This document shows positions 1-7,635 of a stretch of 64,000 nucleotides of DNA, one piece after another. The position numbers and the translations under genes were made by a program. Source of the DNA: an uncultured Lachnospiraceae bacterium (lineage in GTDB: Bacteria > Bacillota > Clostridia > Lachnospirales > Lachnospiraceae); assembly GCA_934438085.1 (NCBI GenBank), contig CAKSBC010000010.1:1-64000 (forward strand), given 5' to 3'. Below the pieces are notes generated by a model that saw nothing but the letters and a program-made list of their open reading frames with translations, was not told where the DNA came from and did not search any database. Numbering within the stretch: position 1 is the stretch's first letter; each line of letters starts with the position of its first letter.

Positions 1-2
1 AT

Positions 3-353
3 ATTAGTATCACCTCTTTTCAAGACATTCATTTAGAAACCATTGGAGAAGTTGCACCTTATCTATTTGCTATCTCCAAAGTTGGCAAAGTTCAGTTTCA
101 TGGTAACAAAGATGCTGATGGAAAATTTGACCTAAATACTCTGACCATATCTTTTGATTCTCCTGTATTAAAGCATTTTCTAAAGGAATGGGCAGACAGT
201 AAAGTTATCATCGACCATTTAAGAGATGAAGCTCAATTTTCTCCAGATGAAACAACAAAAGCATTTTTACTTAACCGTGCTGATGAAATTGAGCAAGAAT
301 TGGAACTCCGAATGGTTGATTCTCAAATGCTCATACAAAGTGCAAAAAAATAA
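3..353 (+). CDS. C-terminal fragment of an unrecognised protein (cut by window edge)
   Basis: An open frame enters at the left edge and runs 116 codons to a TAA. I do not recognise the protein. It has a mixed alpha/beta look, with a Glu-rich helical stretch near the end, and it closes with SAKK. No membrane segment or signal peptide is visible in the part present. Its base composition is lower in GC than the neighbours: I count 20 G/C in the first 60 bases. Codons such as TTA, TTT and AAA are frequent. It converges on guaA, whose 3' end is a known integration site for genomic islands, so it may be the edge of a mobile element. That is inference, because the rest of the gene lies outside the window. 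Confidence 0.6.
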   Translation: MSITSFQDIHLETIGEVAPYLFAISKVGKVQFHGNKDADGKFDLNTLTISFDSPVLKHFLKEWADSKVIIDHLRDEAQFSPDETTKAFLLNRADEIEQELELRMVDSQMLIQSAKK

Positions 354-371
354 GGAGCCTTATCGGCTCCT
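353..371 (+). terminator. Stem-loop directly after the left-edge gene
   Basis: AGGAGCC and GGCTCCT form a 7-bp perfect stem around a 5-base loop, overlapping the stop codon of the left-edge gene. The downstream sequence has only a broken T-run, so termination is likely but may be weak. Confidence 0.45.
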
Positions 372-422
372 CACTTGTTTATTCGTTGCATTTTCCTCAA
401 ACTGCAAGCATTTTGCAAGCAC

Positions 423-462
423 AAAGCCCAGAAACCTTTGATTTATAAGGCTTCTGGGCTTT
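423..462. terminator. Shared bidirectional terminator between the left-edge gene and guaA
   Basis: An 11-bp perfect stem (423-433 with 452-462) has additional AACCTT/AAGG pairing inside. It is flanked by T-rich sequence on both strands. It sits between two convergent genes and ends 6 bases before the guaA stop codon, so it can end both transcripts. Confidence 0.7.
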
Positions 463-468
463 ATTATA

Positions 469-2040
469 CTATTCAAACTCTATCGTTCCAGGCGGCTTGC
501 TTGTAAGGTCGTAGAATACTCTGTTTACTCCCTTGACCTCATTAATGATCCTGCTCATAACTGTCTGAAGTACCTCAAACGGTATCTGCGCAGCCTCTGC
601 CGTCATGAAATCTATTGTATTTACAGCGCGAAGCGCAACTGCATAATCATAGGTTCTCTCATCTCCCATAACACCTACAGAGCGCATGTTAGTGAGAACC
701 GCAAAATACTGATTCGGCATCCACTTAGGATCCTCTCCGTGTTCTGCCTTATAGTTGGCCGCTGCCTTATCCACCTCTGAGCGATAGATATAGTCAGCAT
801 CCTGAACTATCTTTACCTTCTCGGCATTGATTTCTCCGATAATTCTTATACCCAATCCCGGACCCGGGAATGGCTGACGGAATACCAGCTTTTCAGGAAT
901 ACCTAGCTCAAGTCCGAGCTTTCTGACCTCGTCCTTAAATAAGTTTCTGAGCGGCTCGATTATCTCCTTAAAATTAACGTAGTCCGGAAGTCCTCCTACA
1001 TTATGGTGAGACTTGATAACTGCAGATTCTCCTCCGAGACCCGATTCAACAACATCAGGATATATAGTTCCCTGTGCAAGGAAATCAACAGCTCCTATCT
1101 TTCTTGCCTCTTCCTCAAATACACGGATAAATTCTTCACCAATTATCTTGCGCTTCTGCTCTGGCTCTGTTACGCCCGCGAGCTTATTATAATAGCGTTC
1201 CTGAGCATTGACACGGATGAAGTTAAGATCAAACTGTCCGCCTTCTCCGAAAACACTTTCAACCTCGTCACCCTCATCTTTTCTTAAAAGACCGTGATCT
1301 ACAAATACACAGGTAAGCTGCTTACCGATAGCTTTCGAAAGAAGTCCTGCCGCTACAGAGGAATCAACTCCGCCTGAAAGTGCCAGAAGGACCTTGCCGT
1401 CCCCGACCTTCTCTCTGATAGCCTTTATCTGATCAGTTGCAAATGAATCCATTCTCCAGTTTCCGCTGCAACCACAGATATTTCTTACAAAGTTATACAG
1501 CATCCTGGTACCATACTGTGTATGAAGCACTTCCGGATGGAACTGTATGGCATAAAGATCTCTCTTCTTATCCTCAGCCGCCGCAACAGGGCAATTGTCC
1601 GTATGAGCAATGATATCAAATCCCGGTGCCGGCTTAGAGATATAATCAAAATGGCTCATCCAGCAAATAGAGTTTTCCTCAACCTCACTAAACAGCGGCT
1701 CATTATTATTTACAACAAGCTCTGTCTTGCCATACTCTCTTACCGGTGCCTTTTCAACCTTTCCCCCAAGCACATGCATCATAAGCTGTGCGCCGTAGCA
1801 CAAGCCGAGCACAGGCACTCCAAGTTCAAAAAGTTCCTTTGTACAGCCAGGAGCTCCTTCTTCATAGCAGCTGTTAGGTCCGCCTGTGAGAATGATTCCC
1901 TTAGGCTCCATTGCCTTAATTTTTGCGATATCGGTCTTGTATGAGTAAATTTCGCAATAAACATTGCATTCTCTGACACGACGTGCAATAAGCTGGTTGT
2001 ACTGTCCTCCAAAATCAATAACGATTATCTTTTCCTGCAT
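469..2040 (-). CDS. guaA: GMP synthase (glutamine-hydrolysing)
   Basis: Amidates XMP to GMP using glutamine and ATP, the last step of guanylate synthesis in the cytosol. The 523-residue protein has the full two-part layout. The class I glutamine amidotransferase domain has nucleophile Cys81 in GLCYG, and His168 and Glu170 in QFHPE. The ATP-pyrophosphatase domain has the PP-loop SGGVDSS at about 222-228, and the C-terminal dimerisation domain ends in GTIEFE. I start at the ATG preceded by AGGGGAAAAA. An in-frame ATG 19 codons upstream has no ribosome binding site and lies in leader sequence. The gene has its own promoter and ends at a bidirectional terminator. Length is normal for the family. 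Confidence 0.97.
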   Translation of the reverse strand: MQEKIIVIDFGGQYNQLIARRVRECNVYCEIYSYKTDIAKIKAMEPKGIILTGGPNSCYEEGAPGCTKELFELGVPVLGLCYGAQLMMHVLGGKVEKAPVREYGKTELVVNNNEPLFSEVEENSICWMSHFDYISKPAPGFDIIAHTDNCPVAAAEDKKRDLYAIQFHPEVLHTQYGTRMLYNFVRNICGCSGNWRMDSFATDQIKAIREKVGDGKVLLALSGGVDSSVAAGLLSKAIGKQLTCVFVDHGLLRKDEGDEVESVFGEGGQFDLNFIRVNAQERYYNKLAGVTEPEQKRKIIGEEFIRVFEEEARKIGAVDFLAQGTIYPDVVESGLGGESAVIKSHHNVGGLPDYVNFKEIIEPLRNLFKDEVRKLGLELGIPEKLVFRQPFPGPGLGIRIIGEINAEKVKIVQDADYIYRSEVDKAAANYKAEHGEDPKWMPNQYFAVLTNMRSVGVMGDERTYDYAVALRAVNTIDFMTAEAAQIPFEVLQTVMSRIINEVKGVNRVFYDLTSKPPGTIEFE

Positions 2041-2152
2041 TTTTTCCCCTAATATAAATGAACAGAAAGTGAAGTTTTGCAAACCGTTTCGTATCATTAG
2101 ATATACCGGAGCCGCAGCTTTAGTCTACAAAATGATACATCGGTAGTGGTAA

Positions 2153-2182
2153 ATTATAACACCGCCGATATTAACATTTCAA
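2153..2182 (-). promoter_or_regulatory. guaA promoter
   Basis: On the minus strand, TTGAAA (2177-2182) and TATAAT (2153-2158) are separated by 18 bp, a good housekeeping sigma factor match. It predicts a leader of roughly 105 bases before the guaA start. That leader contains an 8-bp stem (2091-2098 with 2131-2138). Confidence 0.75.
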
Positions 2183-2226
2183 GAATATAGTCAGATACAA
2201 AACAGATACTTTTTTGCTTCTTGCCA

Positions 2227-2994
2227 TCATTCTTTTACTACATATTCTCCGCCGTTATCACATATCTTCGTAATCACACCGTTTTCAAGCAGATATGCCT
2301 CACCATGTATAACAGTATCGCCTACCTGAACAAGCTTTTCGCCCTTTTTATCAACTACCTTTGATGCATAAGTTCCGTCAACAAAGACATAAACTCTTCT
2401 TCCCATGGAGTCTGCATAGCTTATGTCCTCAAAAAGTCTTTTACCGTCAACTATATCGGTTTTTATAGTCTGGTAATGCGGTATTATTGAGAAATTAACG
2501 AGTCCGAGTCCCTGTCTGAATCTTACAAATTCAGCTGCGCTTTCACCCTCAAATTCAGGCTGGGCATAAACCGTATCAGCAGAGTTCATCGATCCTGAGC
2601 TGATTCCTACAACTATTCCGTCGAAGCTTCTCATTTTATCTCTTAAGCCGATTTCCTTATAGAAATCATTAGTAGTAGGAACATGACCTCCGGAAAGGAA
2701 TATTGCGTCGTATTTATTAATATCATCAGCTGTAGTTTTAAAGCTTCTGTGATCGCAGCTCTCCAACATGCAGAAATCCAATCCTGAACCAATCAGTCTT
2801 TTCTTGAGCTCACCTGAAAGAAGGTCGACCATTTCATAATTATCCGGCTCAGATGCAATAAAAAGCACCTTTGATCCCGGCTTCCATACTTTTTTTATCG
2901 CTTCCTCAAATCCATTTTCCGGATTCATTCCTTTGTAATCGGTGCTGTACGACCTGTATGCCCCGTACGGAAGGCTCGTAAGAAAAATATACAT
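2227..2994 (-). CDS. Peptidase S51 (dipeptidase E-like) family protein
   Basis: A 255-residue cytosolic protein of the S51 family, which shares the class I glutamine amidotransferase-like fold. Family members cleave Asp-X dipeptides or, in the cyanophycinase branch, cyanophycin. The nucleophile elbow GISSGS puts the candidate catalytic Ser at residue 132. It is preceded by a FLSGGH strand-turn near 100-104 and followed by IIPHYQ, where the His could complete the dyad. AGGAGG lies 7 bases before the ATG. It stands alone between guaA and an ABC-F gene. The fold assignment is firm; the substrate is not known. Confidence 0.8.
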   Translation of the reverse strand: MYIFLTSLPYGAYRSYSTDYKGMNPENGFEEAIKKVWKPGSKVLFIASEPDNYEMVDLLSGELKKRLIGSGLDFCMLESCDHRSFKTTADDINKYDAIFLSGGHVPTTNDFYKEIGLRDKMRSFDGIVVGISSGSMNSADTVYAQPEFEGESAAEFVRFRQGLGLVNFSIIPHYQTIKTDIVDGKRLFEDISYADSMGRRVYVFVDGTYASKVVDKKGEKLVQVGDTVIHGEAYLLENGVITKICDNGGEYVVKE

Positions 2995-3122
2995 AGCATT
3001 CCTCCTGTATGCTCATCCTTTATTTACAATTGTAAGCATTAAAAAATACAAATATACACACTTACATGTTAATATTTCTATTCGTATTCTTGTCTTATAA
3101 CGGACTAAACCACTGATATAAA

Positions 3123-4676
3123 TTATATTTTCAGAGACCAGTCCTCGCAATTCCACACATCTGTCACTATATCCTCATAGAAATCAGGCTCGTGGCATAT
3201 GAGCAGAATACTTCCCTTGTATTCCTTTAATGCTCTCTTAAGCTCATCCTTTGCATCAACATCAAGATGGTTTGTAGGCTCGTCAAGAAGCAGGACATTT
3301 GTCTCATGATTAATAAGCTTGCAAAGTCTTACCTTTGCCTGTTCGCCTCCGCTTAACACCTTCATGAGACTCTCGATATGCTTTGTCATAAGTCCGCACT
3401 TTGCAAGTGCAGAACGCACTTCATACTGAGTATATGCAGGAAATTCTGACCACAGCTCATCTATACAGCTGATATTGGTCTCATATTTCTTTTCCTGTTC
3501 AAAATATCCGGGATAAAGGTAATCACCCAACTCAGAGCTTCCGCTGATAGGATCAATATATCCCATGATGCTCTTTAAAAGCGTAGTCTTTCCAATTCCG
3601 TTAGCTCCGACCATGGCAATCTTCTCGCCTCTTTCCATTACCAGATTTAATGGTCTTGAAAGTGGCTCATCATAGCCTATTACCAGATCATGAGTTTCAA
3701 ATATATATTTACCGGGCGTTCTTGCTATCCTGAAATTAAACTCCGGCTTCGGCTTCTCTGCCGCAAGCTCTATCACATCCATCTTATCAAGTTTCTTCTG
3801 ACGTGACATTGCCATGTTTCTTGTAGACACTCTTGCCTTATTTCGTGCGACAAAGTCCTTAAGCTCGCTTATCTCCTGCTGCTGTCTCTTATAAGCTGCC
3901 TCAAGCTGTGAACGCTTAACCTCATAAACACGTTCGAAGTCATTATAATTTCCGACGTATCTCGTCAGCACACCGTCTTCAATATGATAGATAAGGTTAA
4001 TAACACTGTTTAAAAACGGTATATCATGTGATATCAGTATGAATGCATTATCATAATCATTGAGATAGCGCTTTAACCACTCAATGTGATTGGCATCAAG
4101 GTAGTTTGTAGGCTCGTCAAGCAGCAGAATGTCCGGTTTTTCAAGAAGCAGCTTTGCCAAAAGTATCTTGGTTCTCTGTCCTCCGGAAAGCTCTGTAACA
4201 TCTCTGTCAAGTCCAAGCTCCATGAGTCCAAGTGCTCTTGCAACCTCTTCAACCTTTGCATCTATCAGGTAAAAATCATGTGCATCAAGAAGCTCCTGTA
4301 TCTCTCCAAGCTCTTCCATCATCTGTGTAAGCTCATCCTCTGATGCATCGCCCATTGCATTGCATATATCATTCATTCTGGCTTCAAGATCAAAAAGATG
4401 AAGGTATGCACTTCTTAAAACATCACCTATAGTCATGCCCTTTTCAAGCACAGCATGCTGGTCAAGATAACCTACCCTCACATTTTTAGCCCACTCTATT
4501 TTCCCCTCATCAGGCTGCATTTTCCCCATGATAATGTTCATGAATGTAGATTTTCCTTCACCGTTGGCTCCGACAAATCCGACATGCTCGCCCTTTAAAA
4601 GTCTGAAAGACACATCCTTCAAAAGTGCTCTGTCTCCAAAGCCGTGACTTACATGCTCAGCGTTAAGTATACTCAT
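3123..4676 (-). CDS. ABC-F family ATPase
   Basis: A 517-residue soluble protein with two ABC ATPase domains and no membrane segments, the ABC-F architecture. These proteins act on the ribosome, either in translation quality control or in ribosome protection. Domain 1 has Walker A GANGEGKST, signature LSGGQRTK and LLLDEPTNYLD. A charged linker of about 80 residues follows. Domain 2 has GANGIGKTT, LSGGEQAKV and LLLDEPTNHLD. I start at ATG AGT ATA, 8 bases after GGGAG. An in-frame ATG five codons earlier overlaps that Shine-Dalgarno sequence. No C-terminal coiled extension is seen, so a housekeeping paralogue is more likely than a dedicated resistance factor. That last point is inference. Confidence 0.9.
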   Translation of the reverse strand: MSILNAEHVSHGFGDRALLKDVSFRLLKGEHVGFVGANGEGKSTFMNIIMGKMQPDEGKIEWAKNVRVGYLDQHAVLEKGMTIGDVLRSAYLHLFDLEARMNDICNAMGDASEDELTQMMEELGEIQELLDAHDFYLIDAKVEEVARALGLMELGLDRDVTELSGGQRTKILLAKLLLEKPDILLLDEPTNYLDANHIEWLKRYLNDYDNAFILISHDIPFLNSVINLIYHIEDGVLTRYVGNYNDFERVYEVKRSQLEAAYKRQQQEISELKDFVARNKARVSTRNMAMSRQKKLDKMDVIELAAEKPKPEFNFRIARTPGKYIFETHDLVIGYDEPLSRPLNLVMERGEKIAMVGANGIGKTTLLKSIMGYIDPISGSSELGDYLYPGYFEQEKKYETNISCIDELWSEFPAYTQYEVRSALAKCGLMTKHIESLMKVLSGGEQAKVRLCKLINHETNVLLLDEPTNHLDVDAKDELKRALKEYKGSILLICHEPDFYEDIVTDVWNCEDWSLKI

Positions 4677-4719
4677 ACATTTCTCCCTCAAATATCATAG
4701 ATTCTCGTATAACTTTTCT

Positions 4720-4748
4720 ATTATAAATTAAGCTCTTAAGAATGTCAC
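4720..4748 (-). promoter_or_regulatory. Promoter of the ABC-F gene
   Basis: GTGACA (4743-4748) and a perfect TATAAT (4720-4725) are separated by 17 bp on the minus strand. The predicted leader is only about 35 bases, so it leaves no room for a long antibiotic-sensing attenuator. Confidence 0.7.
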
Positions 4749-4868
4749 TAAGGTTCGTTCACGCAATAATAAACATAATTTCACATAATTTCACATATTA
4801 CAAAATATATGCGTTCCTGATGCAATGGACATGGCGTGGTATCCGACTGTCTCCTGCCTTACATAAAA

Positions 4869-4891
4869 CGGGAAGCCTTTTGGGCCTCCCG
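4869..4891 (-). terminator. Terminator of the glycerate kinase gene
   Basis: CGGGAGGCCC and GGCTTCCCG pair with one A-C mismatch around an AAAA loop. TTTTATG follows on the minus strand. It lies 42 bp past the glycerate kinase stop codon. Confidence 0.8.
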
Positions 4892-4932
4892 CATTTAAGT
4901 ATTTCAATATAAATAATACTAAATCGATATGC

Positions 4933-6165
4933 TTATCTCTTAATAAGAAGAACTGCAACGTCATTAACATTAGTGCCTGTAGCGCCTGTTATGATGAGTC
5001 CGTCTACCTTCTTAAGTGCATGGTAAGCATCATTATCCTTAAGAACCTCGTATATAGCGATTCCCTGCTCCTTGAGCTTTCCAGCTGTATCCTGATCAGC
5101 ATAACCGCCTGCTGCATCTGTAGGTCCGTCTGTTCCGTCTGAGCCTACTGAGAATACAGCTGTGTCCTTAAGTCCTGCAAGTCCTTCTGCTGCAGAAAGA
5201 GCTATCTCCTGGTTACGTCCGCCCTTTCCTTTTCCTGTAAGATGAACAACAGTCTCACCGCCTGCAATATAAGCAAGGCTTTCGGTTGTTCCCTGCTGTG
5301 TCTTTCCTATAGAAGCAAGGAATGATCCGGCCTCTCTTGCCTCACAAACAAGCTGATCTGTAAGGATTATAGGCTTATATCCTAACTCCTCTGCCGCGTT
5401 AGCTGCAGCTCTGCAAAGATTGATAACTGATCCTGTGATCTGTGTCTCAACATTGTCAAGCTCCTTAGGTGTCTCTTCCTTAAGAAGTCCCTTTGCAAGA
5501 TCACTAAGCTTAAGATCATACTTTGCAACTATTCTTGCAGCATCCTCACAGGTTGAGCTGTCAGGATATGCAGGACCGGAAGCGATCATGTCAAGAGGGT
5601 CTCCTAAAATATCACTGAGCACGATGCTGAATACATGCGCAGGTTTGCATGCAATTGCAAACTTTCCGCCCTTAACTGCAGAAATACGCTTACGGATGGT
5701 GTTGGTCTCTGTGATCTCTGCACCGCATGCAAGAAGCTGCTTTGTTATATCTGTAAGCTCCTCGGCAGGAATAAGCGGTTTCTCAAAGAGTGCTGATCCG
5801 CCGCCTGAAACAAGGAATAATACTGTATCATCCTTGGTAAGTCCGCTTACAAGATCAAGAGCTGCCTGTGTTGCCTTAAATGAGTTCTCGTCCGGTACCG
5901 GATGTCCTGCCTCATAGCAGGTAGTATGAGGTATATCACCCTTTACGTGGTCATACTTTGTAACGACAACACCCTCTGTGAGTCTGTCCCCTAAAATATC
6001 AGCCGCAGCCTTACCCATCTGCCATGCAGCCTTACCTGCTGCAACCATAACTACCTTGCCGCTGCCGAAATCCTTGCCTCTTAAAGCTTTTGCTACAGCT
6101 TCGTCAGGCAATACCGCCTTTAATGATGCACTGATGATAGTATCAGCATCCTGCCTTATTGTCAT
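4933..6165 (-). CDS. Glycerate 2-kinase (MOFRL/DUF4147 family)
   Basis: Phosphorylates D-glycerate at the 2 position with ATP. Older annotation calls this family hydroxypyruvate reductase (TtuD). The 410-residue protein has the N-terminal kinase-like domain with VVMVAAGKAAWQMG at about 37-50, FLVSGGGSALF near 125-135 and IRKRISAVKGGK near 165. The C-terminal MOFRL domain has AGGETVVHL, GKGGRNQEIAL and SVGSDGTDGPTDAAGG. AGGAGG lies 7 bases before the ATG. It is a single-gene unit with its own terminator. The position-2 specificity follows from the family and is not proven here. Confidence 0.9.
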   Translation of the reverse strand: MTIRQDADTIISASLKAVLPDEAVAKALRGKDFGSGKVVMVAAGKAAWQMGKAAADILGDRLTEGVVVTKYDHVKGDIPHTTCYEAGHPVPDENSFKATQAALDLVSGLTKDDTVLFLVSGGGSALFEKPLIPAEELTDITKQLLACGAEITETNTIRKRISAVKGGKFAIACKPAHVFSIVLSDILGDPLDMIASGPAYPDSSTCEDAARIVAKYDLKLSDLAKGLLKEETPKELDNVETQITGSVINLCRAAANAAEELGYKPIILTDQLVCEAREAGSFLASIGKTQQGTTESLAYIAGGETVVHLTGKGKGGRNQEIALSAAEGLAGLKDTAVFSVGSDGTDGPTDAAGGYADQDTAGKLKEQGIAIYEVLKDNDAYHALKKVDGLIITGATGTNVNDVAVLLIKR

Positions 6166-6316
6166 TTCACTTTCCTCCTGATATAAAACAAATATGTTAT
6201 ATTTCAGTATATTTCAATCAAATATCTGCAAAGCTGTTAGAAAATGCAGTTCCGATTACGATTATTTTAAGGCATTATGCACTTAAAAAGCAAGGTATTT
6301 AAATCATTTGTATACA

Positions 6317-7630
6317 TTAATTATTGGCCCGTTTCCAATAAGCTCCCCCGCATGCTTCTATAAGCCCCTTAAGCTCCAGATTGGAAAGAATAAGGCCGGC
6401 TTCAGAAAGCTCTAAGCAGCATTTTTCTGATACCGCTTCTATATGTTCAGGTTCTGCTGAAAGCAAAGAAAGTATTGCTTTTTCCATATCTGAAAGTCCT
6501 GAAATACCTTTATTATTGTAAATACTTGCTGAGCCTTTGCTGTCATATAAGGTGACATTATCATTTTTGTTATAAGACTCAGTATCCTCTTTATTATTAT
6601 AAGCAGTCGTGTTCCACACCTTATCGATCCCGAGATAAAACAACACATCCTCTGGCTCGGTAAGCGGTATTGCTCCGTCCTTTAACAATTTATTACAGCC
6701 TCGTCCGAGCGGATCTGTAATACGTCCCGGTAAGGCAAACACATCCTTTCCCTGTTCAAGGGCATAGTTAACAGTAATACTTGTTCCGCTTTTTTCCCTT
6801 GCCTCAATAACAAGAAGCACATCACCGAGACCTGCTATAATGCGATTTCTCATTACAAAATGCTTTGACAATGCTTCTGCTCTGGGGTGAAACTCCGATA
6901 TAATACCACCCTGAGGAAGTACATTGCCTGTATCTGAGGATATACATCCTTGAACTGAACGGTAATCCCCGCATCCTCTTAAGTCTCCCGCCATTTTTCT
7001 ATACAGACTATAGTTTTCTTTGGGATAACATACATTCACTCCCGATCCCAGTACAGCATAGCTTTCTCGTCCCTTTTTCAGCGCTCCGCTTGCAGCAGCC
7101 GCATCTATACCGTATGCAAGTCCGCTTATTATCTGTACACCGCATGCTGCTAATTCTCCTGCAAAATACTCCGCTGCGGCTATCCCATAGTCACTGCAGC
7201 TTCTTGCACCGATAACAGATGCTGTCGGCCTTTCTTCATCCGGAAGCCTGCCTTTTACGTACAAAACAGGAGGCGGTGCATCTATATTTTTAAGCCGCCT
7301 TGGATAATCCTCATCATCAATGGATACTATTCTTATTCCTTCAGACAAAAATCCTCTGTAATCATCGTACAGTTCCTTTTCTCTTCTTTTAATATCGTTA
7401 AATCCATCTGCCTGTATTTTACTTAAGATGCCATCCTTAAGCAGTACCTCCGCAGATACCTGCAGTGCCTGATAATAGCCTCCTGCATATCTTTTCACTT
7501 TTTCTATGCTTTTCGGTCCCATTCCGCTGCAGCATGTAAGCATGAAACAGGAAAATCTTTCGATATCTGCATCAATTGCTTTTGCCGGCGGATCAAACTC
7601 AGACTGCGGCACTTTATAATTAGCTTTCAT
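6317..7630 (-). CDS. dprA: DNA-processing protein DprA (DNA uptake/recombination mediator)
   Basis: DprA binds incoming single-stranded DNA and loads RecA during natural transformation. This copy has an N-terminal helical (SAM-like) region, the Rossmann-type core (SVIGARSCSDYG, SGLAYGIDAAAASGA, LGSGVNVCYP, FVMRNRIIAGLGD, SGTSITVNYALEQGKDVFALPG) and a C-terminal winged-helix-like segment. Two things are unusual. About 25 extra residues follow CYPKENYSLYRK, and an Asn/Tyr/Lys-rich linker with recurring YNNK-like units precedes the last domain. I use the ATG at 7630. A TTG at 7639 is also in frame but sits directly against the AGAGG. The gene overlaps or abuts the upstream comM gene, so the two are co-transcribed. 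Confidence 0.93.
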   Translation of the reverse strand: MKANYKVPQSEFDPPAKAIDADIERFSCFMLTCCSGMGPKSIEKVKRYAGGYYQALQVSAEVLLKDGILSKIQADGFNDIKRREKELYDDYRGFLSEGIRIVSIDDEDYPRRLKNIDAPPPVLYVKGRLPDEERPTASVIGARSCSDYGIAAAEYFAGELAACGVQIISGLAYGIDAAAASGALKKGRESYAVLGSGVNVCYPKENYSLYRKMAGDLRGCGDYRSVQGCISSDTGNVLPQGGIISEFHPRAEALSKHFVMRNRIIAGLGDVLLVIEAREKSGTSITVNYALEQGKDVFALPGRITDPLGRGCNKLLKDGAIPLTEPEDVLFYLGIDKVWNTTAYNNKEDTESYNKNDNVTLYDSKGSASIYNNKGISGLSDMEKAILSLLSAEPEHIEAVSEKCCLELSEAGLILSNLELKGLIEACGGAYWKRANN

Positions 7631-7635
7631 CGGTC

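Noticed and set aside
2041..2160. Purine or PRPP riboswitch before guaA
   Set aside because: A stem is present, but the conserved junction bases of those classes are absent and no terminator follows it.
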